The notes under the pieces were generated by a model that saw nothing but the letters and a program-made list of their open reading frames with translations, was not told the DNA's origin and did not search any database. A program made the position numbers and the translations under genes. Below, piece after piece: positions 15,286 through 21,819 of a DNA stretch of 44,140 nt (positions are counted from its first letter, which is position 1; the number at the start of each line of letters is the position of its first letter). Origin of the DNA: a virus; IMG/VR virus record IMGVR_UViG_3300042541_000210, positions 1 to 44,140 of that record; one strand, written 5' to 3'.

Positions 15286-15603
15286 TTACCAGGGACTTTC
15301 ACCTGTTAGATATGGTTTACTAAACCATAAACGGAACCATTCTGGACTTCCTGGTTGTACGTTGTTTTCGTTTTGATAGTTAATCTTTTCCATAGCAGTT
15401 ATACTTGTATTACTACCTGCTGTAGTTACACTACCTGGGGTAGTATATTCTTGTAGACGGCCTACATTAAGACCAGGAGTTAAACTAATACCAGCTAATC
15501 GTTTCATATCCAATAGAGGATCATTTTCATCTAATACTGCTTCAGGTATAAGATCTTCTGTTTTATAAAAGTCAGTCGACTTTAAATGTATATGATTAGA
15601 CAC
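15286..15603 (-). CDS. Hypothetical 105-aa protein of the terminase block
   Basis: No ATG start fits until residue 33, so the likely start is the GTG at 15603, which overlaps the stop of the upstream gene. The sequence has an N-terminal acidic half containing D-M-K-R-L-A-G-I, a Thr/Ser-rich middle, and a C-terminus ending S-P-E-W-F-R-L-W-F-S-K-P-Y-L-T-G. The R-L-A-G-hydrophobic tag is shared with two neighbours. The aromatic C-terminus suggests a docking peptide. I do not recognise the function. Its place just before gp17 is where assembly or head proteins lie in this phage. Confidence 0.6.
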   Translation of the reverse strand: MSNHIHLKSTDFYKTEDLIPEAVLDENDPLLDMKRLAGISLTPGLNVGRLQEYTTPGSVTTAGSNTSITAMEKINYQNENNVQPGSPEWFRLWFSKPYLTGESPW

Positions 15604-15955
15604 CGTATTTGTTCTTTTTGCGTTGAGCTACTGGACTAGTTTTATTAACTTTATCTAGTTCAGAAGATTTTTTATTACTTTGTTTTTTAGTAGGAATACC
15701 AAATTTCTTTTTAGCATGATCAATGATTTCGCGTTCGCCTTCTGTATAGGCAATAGTAGCAAATTCACTGCCCCAGCCGCCTTGATCATCAACGTCACGA
15801 TCACTATTAGGACTGCCTGCTAGTTCAATGCCAAATCGATACGCCAAATATGGATTATTGTTATTATCCAGGCCCGGGTAGCTTTCTAAGCCAGGGATAG
15901 CTCTACGAGCTCCCTTTCTTAGTTTAGCTTCAGTAACGATTTCGTTAATTTTCAT
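15596..15955 (-). CDS. Hypothetical 119-aa basic protein with capsid-targeting-like N-terminus
   Basis: The N-terminus M-K-I-N-E-I-V-T-E-A closely resembles the T4 capsid-targeting sequence of internal proteins (M-K-T-Y-Q-E-F-I-A-E-A), including a hydrophobic-x-Glu-Ala site where prohead protease gp21 would cut. The mature part is basic (K-K-x-K-K, R-K-K-N-K-Y), as expected of a DNA-associated internal head protein. A central W-G-S-E-F segment looks folded. It overlaps the genes on both sides by a few bases. Function is inferred from these features only; no family was recognised. Confidence 0.6.
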   Translation of the reverse strand: MKINEIVTEAKLRKGARRAIPGLESYPGLDNNNNPYLAYRFGIELAGSPNSDRDVDDQGGWGSEFATIAYTEGEREIIDHAKKKFGIPTKKQSNKKSSELDKVNKTSPVAQRKKNKYGV

Positions 15956-17976
15956 TAGGCTTTGATATCGCTAATTAAACTTTCGTAGTCTTTCCATAGG
16001 CTTTCTTCAACTGCTAACGGATTAGCAGCTTTATTAGCTGTGCGTGGATCTTGACGTTTAGATTTATGTAAATCAGTACCATTCGGAATTGCTGCGCTTA
16101 GTGGAGCAATTTTTTCATTTGGTGTATTTACATACTCAATGTCACGTTCTTCAGCAACTTCACCGCCCTCGTCACCTACTGGAATTTCTTGTGCTACCGG
16201 CACTTCAGGAGCAGCCACTGGCACTGTTGGTTCGGCTGGTAGCTCTGCTGATTGTAATCCAGCTAACAACTGTAATACATGAATACCATCAGCACTATCT
16301 GCTGACGCATTAATTGTTACGTTAATAGCTTCTTCAACTTGTTGTTTTTCTTGCGATACGTCACCAGAAACACTATGAGTTTTACCACCAACTACAAATG
16401 TATCTTTACCTGACTGTATAGCATCAAGACGTGCTTTAGTAAATTCGTTACCTTCATCTACAGAAACTTCTGGAGTAGTATCTACGCCACAGGCATTTAA
16501 GAACATATCACGTTTAAAACGTGGATTTTGTTGAGCAAAAATACCAGCATGGTGATGTGCTAACTCTGTAGCTTTCGCACGGTCTGGATTTGCTTTGATT
16601 AAATCAGCAACCATACGGAAATCTTTACGACTAACAGCTTCATCAAGTTCAGTTACTTCAAGTACTGCTGGTTTAACTGTTGGAGGTAAACCTGCTAATC
16701 TAGCAATCTCATCTAATTCTTCAGTGTTTGATACTATTGGTGCTGACACAGGTGCTGTCATTGGAACAATACTGCTTTCAGCAAGTTCTTTACAATAGTG
16801 AGCATAAGCACTAGCTACATCGCCCAAGAAGTCTTCATCCATTAATAAAATGTTTCTAGCACGTTCTGGTTTCATACCGCGTGCTACCATTTCTTTACGT
16901 ACAGCCGCTTCAAAATCACCAGTTGATGTGTCTAAATTTGGATTGTCTTCAGCTAATGCTTTGCCAATTTCTTCGTAATAATAATCACTCTCTTGGATCA
17001 TACGACTTTCTTTAAGTTTAGTAGGTTTAGCTTTTTTCATATCAGGAGCAGAATTTTTAATAGTGTCGCCAAACTCTGTACCTTCATCTAAATTACCTGC
17101 TTTTTTTGCTTTCCATGCTGTAGCATAAGCAATGCCTTTTTCTTTCTTAGATAGATTACCGTCTTTACTATAACCTTTCTTAATGTGTTTAACCATACGT
17201 TCGGCTTTAGCACCTGGAGGTGCTACTTCATCTAAATCGCTAACGTCATCTTTCTGTGCAGCGCCACCGTAGGCTTTACCAGCAACTTTACGGATTGGGG
17301 TGTTTGTATTGCTACCACCACGCTCAGCACGTTCGTCTTCTTGACGGTCTTTTAATGCTTGTAGACGTTTACGTTTAGCAATAGCATCGGCATTAGGTGC
17401 TTCTGGCTCGTCGTAAGCCGCTTCATTCATCGTTGCTTCTTTCTTTTTCATTGCCGCAACAAAGTCTGCTAGTTTACAATCAGGATTAGATTTTTTAAAT
17501 TTTTCGTAGTTTGCTTTGAACTTAGGGTGTTTAGGATCATCAAGTGTATATGGACCTTGACCTTCTTTAATTTTTAGTTTGCTGGTTAGATCTTTTGCGT
17601 CACCGCCAAACATATCTTTAAACGCACCTTTAGCATTGTTCTTATCTTTAACTGCTTTCTTAGGTGGTTGATTAAAAGATGAGGAGTGACGTACACCGTA
17701 TTCATCGTAGTCGTCGCTACTAAAAGGTTCAGCTTTTTTTTCCTTAGCAGCTTTCTTCATTGGCTCTTTCTTGTCGCCATCTTTGTCCATGTCTAAGAAG
17801 TCTGGTTTGGCAGATTCGTTAAATGTTTGGAATTTAGCTTCTAAACTTTTAACAGCTTCCATGATATCACCTTTTGGCTCTACACTTTCGTATAATGGCT
17901 CTGATGATTTTGGAGTTGCTACTTCGGTAGCAAACACTGATTTTAATTTACCTAAGATATCGTACATATTGCTCAT
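15955..17976 (-). CDS. Large modular low-complexity protein, candidate internal head or scaffold protein
   Basis: This 673-aa protein is mostly predicted disordered, Lys/Glu/Ala-rich, with short ordered islands. These include D-M-D-K-D-G-D-K-K-E (EF-loop-like) near residue 62, a D-P-K-H-P-K-F-K module, a G-Y-S-K-D-G-N-L-S-K-K-E-K-G-I-A-Y-A-T-A module and an A-Q-Q-N-P-R-F-K-R module ending in F-L-N-A-C-G-V. Similar islands recur in other marine phage proteins, as I recall. At least five sites match the T4 prohead-protease rule L/I-x-E-S/G (L-Y-E-S, I-K-E-G, L-K-E-S, I-Q-E-S, L-A-E-S). The I-A-R-L-A-G-L tag is also present. Composition and position suggest a protein cleaved during head maturation. 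This is inference. Confidence 0.65.
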   Translation of the reverse strand: MSNMYDILGKLKSVFATEVATPKSSEPLYESVEPKGDIMEAVKSLEAKFQTFNESAKPDFLDMDKDGDKKEPMKKAAKEKKAEPFSSDDYDEYGVRHSSSFNQPPKKAVKDKNNAKGAFKDMFGGDAKDLTSKLKIKEGQGPYTLDDPKHPKFKANYEKFKKSNPDCKLADFVAAMKKKEATMNEAAYDEPEAPNADAIAKRKRLQALKDRQEDERAERGGSNTNTPIRKVAGKAYGGAAQKDDVSDLDEVAPPGAKAERMVKHIKKGYSKDGNLSKKEKGIAYATAWKAKKAGNLDEGTEFGDTIKNSAPDMKKAKPTKLKESRMIQESDYYYEEIGKALAEDNPNLDTSTGDFEAAVRKEMVARGMKPERARNILLMDEDFLGDVASAYAHYCKELAESSIVPMTAPVSAPIVSNTEELDEIARLAGLPPTVKPAVLEVTELDEAVSRKDFRMVADLIKANPDRAKATELAHHHAGIFAQQNPRFKRDMFLNACGVDTTPEVSVDEGNEFTKARLDAIQSGKDTFVVGGKTHSVSGDVSQEKQQVEEAINVTINASADSADGIHVLQLLAGLQSAELPAEPTVPVAAPEVPVAQEIPVGDEGGEVAEERDIEYVNTPNEKIAPLSAAIPNGTDLHKSKRQDPRTANKAANPLAVEESLWKDYESLISDIKA

Positions 17977-17977
17977 G

Positions 17978-18601
17978 TTATTTCTGTCCTTTTTTAGCGG
18001 ATGGGATCTTATTTTGATTGCTACCTACAGGGCTAGTATTGCCTTGTGGTAATTCGTTGGTTGTTTTACCGTTGTTGCTTTCTGGTGTGTCATCTTTACC
18101 TTCAGCAATATCTTCTTTAGGTGTTGATAATTCTTTAAGAATACTATTAAAACTCGCATAGTCTTTACCAGCCTGTGTTGCTGCCGGATTGTCTTCGTAA
18201 GGTTTATCTAATACTGCTTCGCCTTGTTTAAATTCACGTAGATCGCTGTCACCACTTTCGTTCCAACGCCATAGTTCTTCTGGGTGGTTCTTAGGAACAA
18301 CAAACACATTAGCTGCCGGAATATTAGCACGTTCAGCAATAACAGCACGAACCTGATCATTATTACATGGGTATTTAAGTACCGCATCTAATAGATATAC
18401 TTGACAATTTTTGATGTTAGGAAAATCAATATCGCTTTCCATGATTGGCAAACGCTTTGGTGTACTTACGCTTTCTACCGCGTATGCTTCGAGAGCTGCT
18501 TTGATTTGGTCCATTCTTTCGTTAGGGTCAAAGTTAGCAATCTTAACACGGAATTCGTAAGTTTTTTGATTCTCTGCTAGATAATTTAAAAAGTTCTTCA
18601 T
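17978..18601 (-). CDS. Hypothetical 207-aa protein with capsid-targeting-like N-terminus
   Basis: The N-terminus M-K-N-F-L-N-Y-L-A-E-N fits the T4 capsid-targeting pattern (M-K-x-F/Y-x-x-h-h-A-E), with an L-A-E cleavage site. Residues ~15-110 form an alpha/beta domain (Y-E-F-R-V-K-I-A-N-F, V-Y-L-L-D-A-V-L-K-Y-P). The last ~50 residues are Ser/Thr/Gln/Lys-rich and disordered, ending in a basic tail, with a further I-A-E-G site. The family is unrecognised. It is preceded by a CATAAATA late-type octamer and an AGGAT ribosome-binding site, and it is followed after one base by the 673-aa gene. Confidence 0.6.
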   Translation of the reverse strand: MKNFLNYLAENQKTYEFRVKIANFDPNERMDQIKAALEAYAVESVSTPKRLPIMESDIDFPNIKNCQVYLLDAVLKYPCNNDQVRAVIAERANIPAANVFVVPKNHPEELWRWNESGDSDLREFKQGEAVLDKPYEDNPAATQAGKDYASFNSILKELSTPKEDIAEGKDDTPESNNGKTTNELPQGNTSPVGSNQNKIPSAKKGQK

Positions 18602-18625
18602 ACTCGTAAGGATCCTGTATAGTGT

Positions 18626-18633
18626 TATTTATG
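18626..18633 (-). promoter_or_regulatory. Late-type promoter CATAAATA
   Basis: The octamer abuts the stop codon of the gp16-like gene and lies 24 bp before the ATG at 18601, leaving room for a leader with an AGGAT ribosome-binding site. Confidence 0.5.
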
Positions 18634-19140
18634 CTACTTTGGCAAATTACTCTTGCCCAAAAGCTGGTTTAATAGTTCGTTGCGATCAAGTATAACGCCT
18701 TTACCGTCTTCGGCGTCTAGTAGCTTGCTACCGTCGGTTTTTTCAGCATCTTTGGCTGCTTGTTGATCTAAGCGCATTTTCTTAAGCTGTAGGTCTACCA
18801 TACGTAGCTTCTTATCTAACTTGGCTTGTTTAGCTGTAATAGCATGTCCTAGCAGTGTGCCCGCTGTGGCTAAGATATGCCCGCTAAAACGTGCTTCCAC
18901 GTTCATGCCTAGATCAATTAGGTCATTGAACTTTTCTTTAGCTAGATCGCTTAGTTCATCTAGTTCTTTATCACTAGTGTCTAAATCTGCTACAAATGGC
19001 AGTGCAGCATCTATTTTATCAATCGCACGATCAACGTCTTCAATCATAGCGCGATTGTCTTCTATAGTGTTCTCTGCTTGTTCAACTGTTGTTTCTTCCG
19101 CAGGCGGTAAATTAAATAGGTCTGATAGTTTTTGTGTCAT
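18634..19140 (-). CDS. 16: Terminase small subunit gp16-like protein
   Basis: The 168-aa protein is almost wholly helical. An acidic N-terminal region is followed by a long central coiled-coil segment (F-S-G-H-I-L-A-T-A-G-T-L-L-G-H-A-I-T-A-K) and a basic helix (K-K-L-R-M-V-D-L-Q-L-K-K-M-R). The C-terminus is short and contains D-R-N-E-L-L-N-Q-L-L. This matches the length (T4 gp16, 164 aa) and layout of T4 gp16, whose central helices form the ring that engages DNA and stimulates gp17. Its place two genes from gp4 and 3.4 kb before gp17 in the same block supports this. Sequence identity to T4 is low, so the call rests on architecture and context. Confidence 0.62.
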   Translation of the reverse strand: MTQKLSDLFNLPPAEETTVEQAENTIEDNRAMIEDVDRAIDKIDAALPFVADLDTSDKELDELSDLAKEKFNDLIDLGMNVEARFSGHILATAGTLLGHAITAKQAKLDKKLRMVDLQLKKMRLDQQAAKDAEKTDGSKLLDAEDGKGVILDRNELLNQLLGKSNLPK

Positions 19141-19150
19141 AGTTTATTAT

Positions 19151-19582
19151 TTAACGTTTCATATTCTTGAAGATGTCGTATTCGGTTACAACTCTAAATC
19201 GAATATTGTTGGCTCTACACCACGCATCAGCGGCGGCCCATTTGGCCATGTTCATTGCTACCATAAGTTTATCACGATAACTACGTGCTGATTCCATCGT
19301 GGTTTCAGTACTGGGTTTAATTTCGATTAGTTCAGTGTGCTTACGTTGATTAGCATCTACATAGACTATTAAGAAATCTGGTACATAGATTGTCTGTTTG
19401 CCTTTTACAGGATTGAAATAAGGGATCTGTATTGCTTCACTGGCCCAATTAACTATTGCTGGATTATTATCGCAAAAACTACAAAAAGTAAATTCCCAAC
19501 TGCTACGATAGGTAGGAACTTTTTTACCTATGTATTTTTCTGGGTGTTTGATTGTGTATTTGCCGTTGGCATACTTACTCAT
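19151..19582 (-). CDS. 4: Head completion nuclease gp4
   Basis: The 143-aa protein is the T4 gp4-type head-completion protein, related to TnsA-like nucleases of the PD-(D/E)xK fold. Active-site residues are visible: Glu30 (S-S-W-E), Asp69 (Y-V-P-D-F) and Glu87-x-Lys89 (I-E-I-K-P). The Cys35/Cys37 neighbourhood (F-C-S-F-C) is typical of the family. It is thought to trim or process DNA at the portal vertex after packaging so that the tail can join. The stop of the next upstream gene (19585) is 2 bp from its start, so the two are co-translated. Length and motif spacing match the family well. Confidence 0.88.
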   Translation of the reverse strand: MSKYANGKYTIKHPEKYIGKKVPTYRSSWEFTFCSFCDNNPAIVNWASEAIQIPYFNPVKGKQTIYVPDFLIVYVDANQRKHTELIEIKPSTETTMESARSYRDKLMVAMNMAKWAAADAWCRANNIRFRVVTEYDIFKNMKR

Positions 19583-19584
19583 AA

Positions 19585-19947
19585 TTACGCTAGAATTGCT
19601 CGTTGAATGTATTTGTTAATAGGTGGACTGTTGCTAATGCCTAATAGACTAGTTTCTACTCTATTAAAGTTTAACAACATTGCTAGGTACGCACTAAGTT
19701 CTTGTGTTTTTAGTTTACGGAATTCATCTAATAGCGACATAATATCCATACCCTGTGTTTGAGCAGTATAGATAACTGACGCCGCTAGTAATGTGCCGCT
19801 AGATTTATCTCCAGTTACAGACTGGAAGTATCCAACAACCGCATCGTTGACGTTTTGATTAACATTATAATTTTGTGAAAAGAAATTGTTAAAGTATTCA
19901 GTTGTGTTATTTAAACTTGAACTTGGTGGTAAATTGCCGATAGCCAT
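19585..19947 (-). CDS. Conserved hypothetical structural-block protein (120 aa)
   Basis: The protein has an N-terminal Asn/Ser-rich stretch (Y-F-N-N-F-F-S-Q-N-Y-N), a central helical domain (V-V-G-Y-F-Q-S-V-T-G-D, A-Q-T-Q-G-M-D-I-M-S-L-L-D-E-F) and a C-terminal Y-L-A-M-L-L-N-F-N-R-V-x-T-S-L-L-G-I. A gene of this size and pattern is found next to baseplate and tail genes in T4-like marine phages, as I recall. It sits 9 bp after the tube-fold baseplate gene and 2 bp before gp4. A head-tail or baseplate role is inferred from position only. Confidence 0.6.
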   Translation of the reverse strand: MAIGNLPPSSSLNNTTEYFNNFFSQNYNVNQNVNDAVVGYFQSVTGDKSSGTLLAASVIYTAQTQGMDIMSLLDEFRKLKTQELSAYLAMLLNFNRVETSLLGISNSPPINKYIQRAILA

Positions 19948-19956
19948 AGTTGTTCC

Positions 19957-21051
19957 TTATACGTTTGTGATACCTTGATTACTTGACGGTAATTGATTAT
20001 CTTGACTATTAATATTGTTTGTATTGGTAATCTTATTAACACCCGGAATTGCGCTAATTGCCTTGCTAATACCTTGATTAATACCAGCGGCTGTTGGAAC
20101 AAAAACTGTGCTCAATGGATTTTGGCCACGCAATATATTTTTACCCAGTTGTTGTAGTTCTGCCGATGCTACGTTTTTCAAATTGGTATTTTTAAAATTA
20201 TTTGCTGTTCTAAATCCACCCAAGGCAGCCTGTACAAAATTGCCATTGGCTAGGTTAGTTGTTACATCGCCTATACCTTCAATAAGACCACCTGGGCCTA
20301 AGATGCTTGTGGTGCCACCACCTAAACTGCTCAGTGGGCTTGCTTGGTTGTCGTAGTGTATTACATTAAATCCTTGTACTGTGCCATTGGTTACTGGACC
20401 AGTTTCGTAGCGTACTGCTTCGTATGCTACAGTCATACTATGTTCCATAGTATCGTATTCGCCAGCTATGTGTTGGCCGTGTTGGAAGTTAGTAATAGTT
20501 GGGCGCATCAATATATAAGAACTAAAGCTCTTTTGATGTAGGCTGTATATTCTTATAGCGTTAATATAGGTTGGTGTGTTATTACCGCCTTGTGGAGTAT
20601 ATCCCCAAGTTTGTTCTTGTCTTTGTTTATATTTGTGATCTTGATGGAAAAGTGATTCTTCGTGATCGGCATCTCTATAGTAGTAAGAGTAATAGTTGTA
20701 CCAAAATTCACGCACTACATCTGCGCTATCATCGTGGAATGTTAGCGAAATTGGATCATAGTTAATACGTTCTTGTATTATGTTCTTTCTGTTGTAGGCG
20801 TTTAATGTTTTAGTTTGTACACTAAACTTAGGTAAGTTTACACTTTTAGCCATTAGCCCAATTTCAATTTGACTATTTTGATCTACTGTTGCTACTGTTG
20901 GATTAAGGTCAATGAACACATGGTACATTGTGCCAATTTTAGGACTTAATCTATATAGACCATCAACAAAGGTACGAGAGGCATGTTGCCAGTCGTGAAT
21001 TTCATCACCTGTACCTAATTGTTGTAAAAATTGGTTAAAGAACCCTGCCAT
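19957..21051 (-). CDS. Tail-tube-fold baseplate protein (gp48/gp54-like)
   Basis: In the 364-aa protein, residues ~35-220 follow the tail-tube fold pattern also seen in gp19. The pattern includes a Y-H-V-F-I-D-L-N strand, a S-V-N-L-P-K-F-S-V-Q-T-K-T-L-N-A-Y-N-R-K segment, P-I-S-L-T-F-H-D-D, and a late M-T-V-A-Y-E-A-V-R-Y strand. In T4, gp54 and gp48 initiate and cap the tube at the baseplate. The length equals T4 gp48 (364 aa) but the residues visible do not decide between the two. The C-terminal ~110 residues are Gly/Asn/Ser-rich. It follows gp19 and has its own late promoter and RBS. Confidence 0.6.
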   Translation of the reverse strand: MAGFFNQFLQQLGTGDEIHDWQHASRTFVDGLYRLSPKIGTMYHVFIDLNPTVATVDQNSQIEIGLMAKSVNLPKFSVQTKTLNAYNRKNIIQERINYDPISLTFHDDSADVVREFWYNYYSYYYRDADHEESLFHQDHKYKQRQEQTWGYTPQGGNNTPTYINAIRIYSLHQKSFSSYILMRPTITNFQHGQHIAGEYDTMEHSMTVAYEAVRYETGPVTNGTVQGFNVIHYDNQASPLSSLGGGTTSILGPGGLIEGIGDVTTNLANGNFVQAALGGFRTANNFKNTNLKNVASAELQQLGKNILRGQNPLSTVFVPTAAGINQGISKAISAIPGVNKITNTNNINSQDNQLPSSNQGITNV

Positions 21052-21070
21052 AATGTTTACCTATTTACAT

Positions 21071-21078
21071 TATTTATC
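21071..21078 (-). promoter_or_regulatory. Late promoter GATAAATA for the tube-fold baseplate gene
   Basis: The octamer lies 19 bp upstream of the ATG at 21051 and immediately after the gp19 terminator, so it separates two transcription units. Confidence 0.68.
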
Positions 21079-21083
21079 GAGAT

Positions 21084-21111
21084 AAAAAAGCCCGGATTTT
21101 AACCGGGCTTT
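21084..21111 (-). terminator. Intrinsic terminator after gp19
   Basis: A 9-bp stem (AAAGCCCGG with CCGGGCTTT) around a 7-nt loop is followed by a U-rich stretch on the minus-strand transcript. It lies 17 bp past the gp19 stop codon. Confidence 0.9.
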
Positions 21112-21128
21112 AAGTTGTGTCATCTGGA

Positions 21129-21746
21129 TTAACCAGTAGTTGTTACACCTAACGTTCTAGCTACTGTACTACCAATACCTGTTTCTTCTGGAGTTTGTAC
21201 AGCATTGTCATAGCGGATTGTTAACGCAATAGTCATTGGATCATTTGTACTATAATCAGCATCGCCGTAATCAGCATTACTAATATAGCAACCATATAGT
21301 TCCCAAGTTTCAAGAACATTAACTTGATTTGCTCCGTTACCACCATCCAATACTTCTAGTTTAGTGATAAATTTATAGTCAATGCCGCTTGATGCGCTTG
21401 ATTGTTCCATAAAGTCGAATTGTTTTTGCATTTGCTCGCCAACACGTTTAGAAACACCGCCCGATGCGTCATCGCGCATTGTAACGGTAACTGTTTCCCA
21501 TGTTGGTTTGCCTGCTAAGTAGATCTTACTGTTGTAAACAGGGATTATAATTTCTTCAAAACTTAGTTTAGGACGAGTAAAGTTCATAACTTGTTTTGTT
21601 AATTCTGTAGTAGCCGGATCTACACCAAAGTTTTCAAAAGTTACGCGAAAGCGGAACTTTAATTTTGGCATTAACAGGCCTTGAGCTGATGCGCTTTGGT
21701 CTGTTGCTAACGGTACTGTAAATTTGCTTAATGACGCTGTTGCCAT
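21129..21746 (-). CDS. 19: Tail tube protein gp19
   Basis: This 205-aa protein is the major tail tube subunit, stacked as hexamers inside the sheath. Family features are the P-K-L-K-F-R-F-R-V-x-F-x-N-F-G strand near the N-terminus and the hallmark N-F-T-R-P-K-L-S-F-E-E-I-x-I-P-V-Y-N-S loop. W-E-x-V-T-V-T-M-R-D-D and the W-E-L-Y-G-C-Y-I-S-N-A-D-Y-G-D-A-D-Y-S strand pair are also present. Length is slightly above T4 gp19 (163 aa) because of N- and C-terminal extensions. It has its own TATAAATA promoter and terminator, fitting the high copy number of this protein. Confidence 0.95.
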   Translation of the reverse strand: MATASLSKFTVPLATDQSASAQGLLMPKLKFRFRVTFENFGVDPATTELTKQVMNFTRPKLSFEEIIIPVYNSKIYLAGKPTWETVTVTMRDDASGGVSKRVGEQMQKQFDFMEQSSASSGIDYKFITKLEVLDGGNGANQVNVLETWELYGCYISNADYGDADYSTNDPMTIALTIRYDNAVQTPEETGIGSTVARTLGVTTTG

Positions 21747-21764
21747 TTTATTATTCCTTTTATA

Positions 21765-21772
21765 TATTTATA
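21765..21772 (-). promoter_or_regulatory. Consensus late promoter TATAAATA for gp19
   Basis: This is an exact T4 late consensus octamer 18 bp before the gp19 ATG, with an AAAGGA ribosome-binding site between. Confidence 0.8.
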
Positions 21773-21791
21773 CCAATTCGTCTCATAAAAT

Positions 21792-21813
21792 CTAGGGGAA
21801 TTTCTTCCCCTAG
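21792..21813 (-). terminator. Intrinsic terminator after gp18
   Basis: A 9-bp perfect stem (CTAGGGGAA with TTCCCCTAG) around a 4-nt loop is followed by ATTTTAT on the transcript. It lies 6 bp past the sheath stop codon and 20 bp before the gp19 promoter. Confidence 0.85.
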
Positions 21814-21819
21814 CTTATG

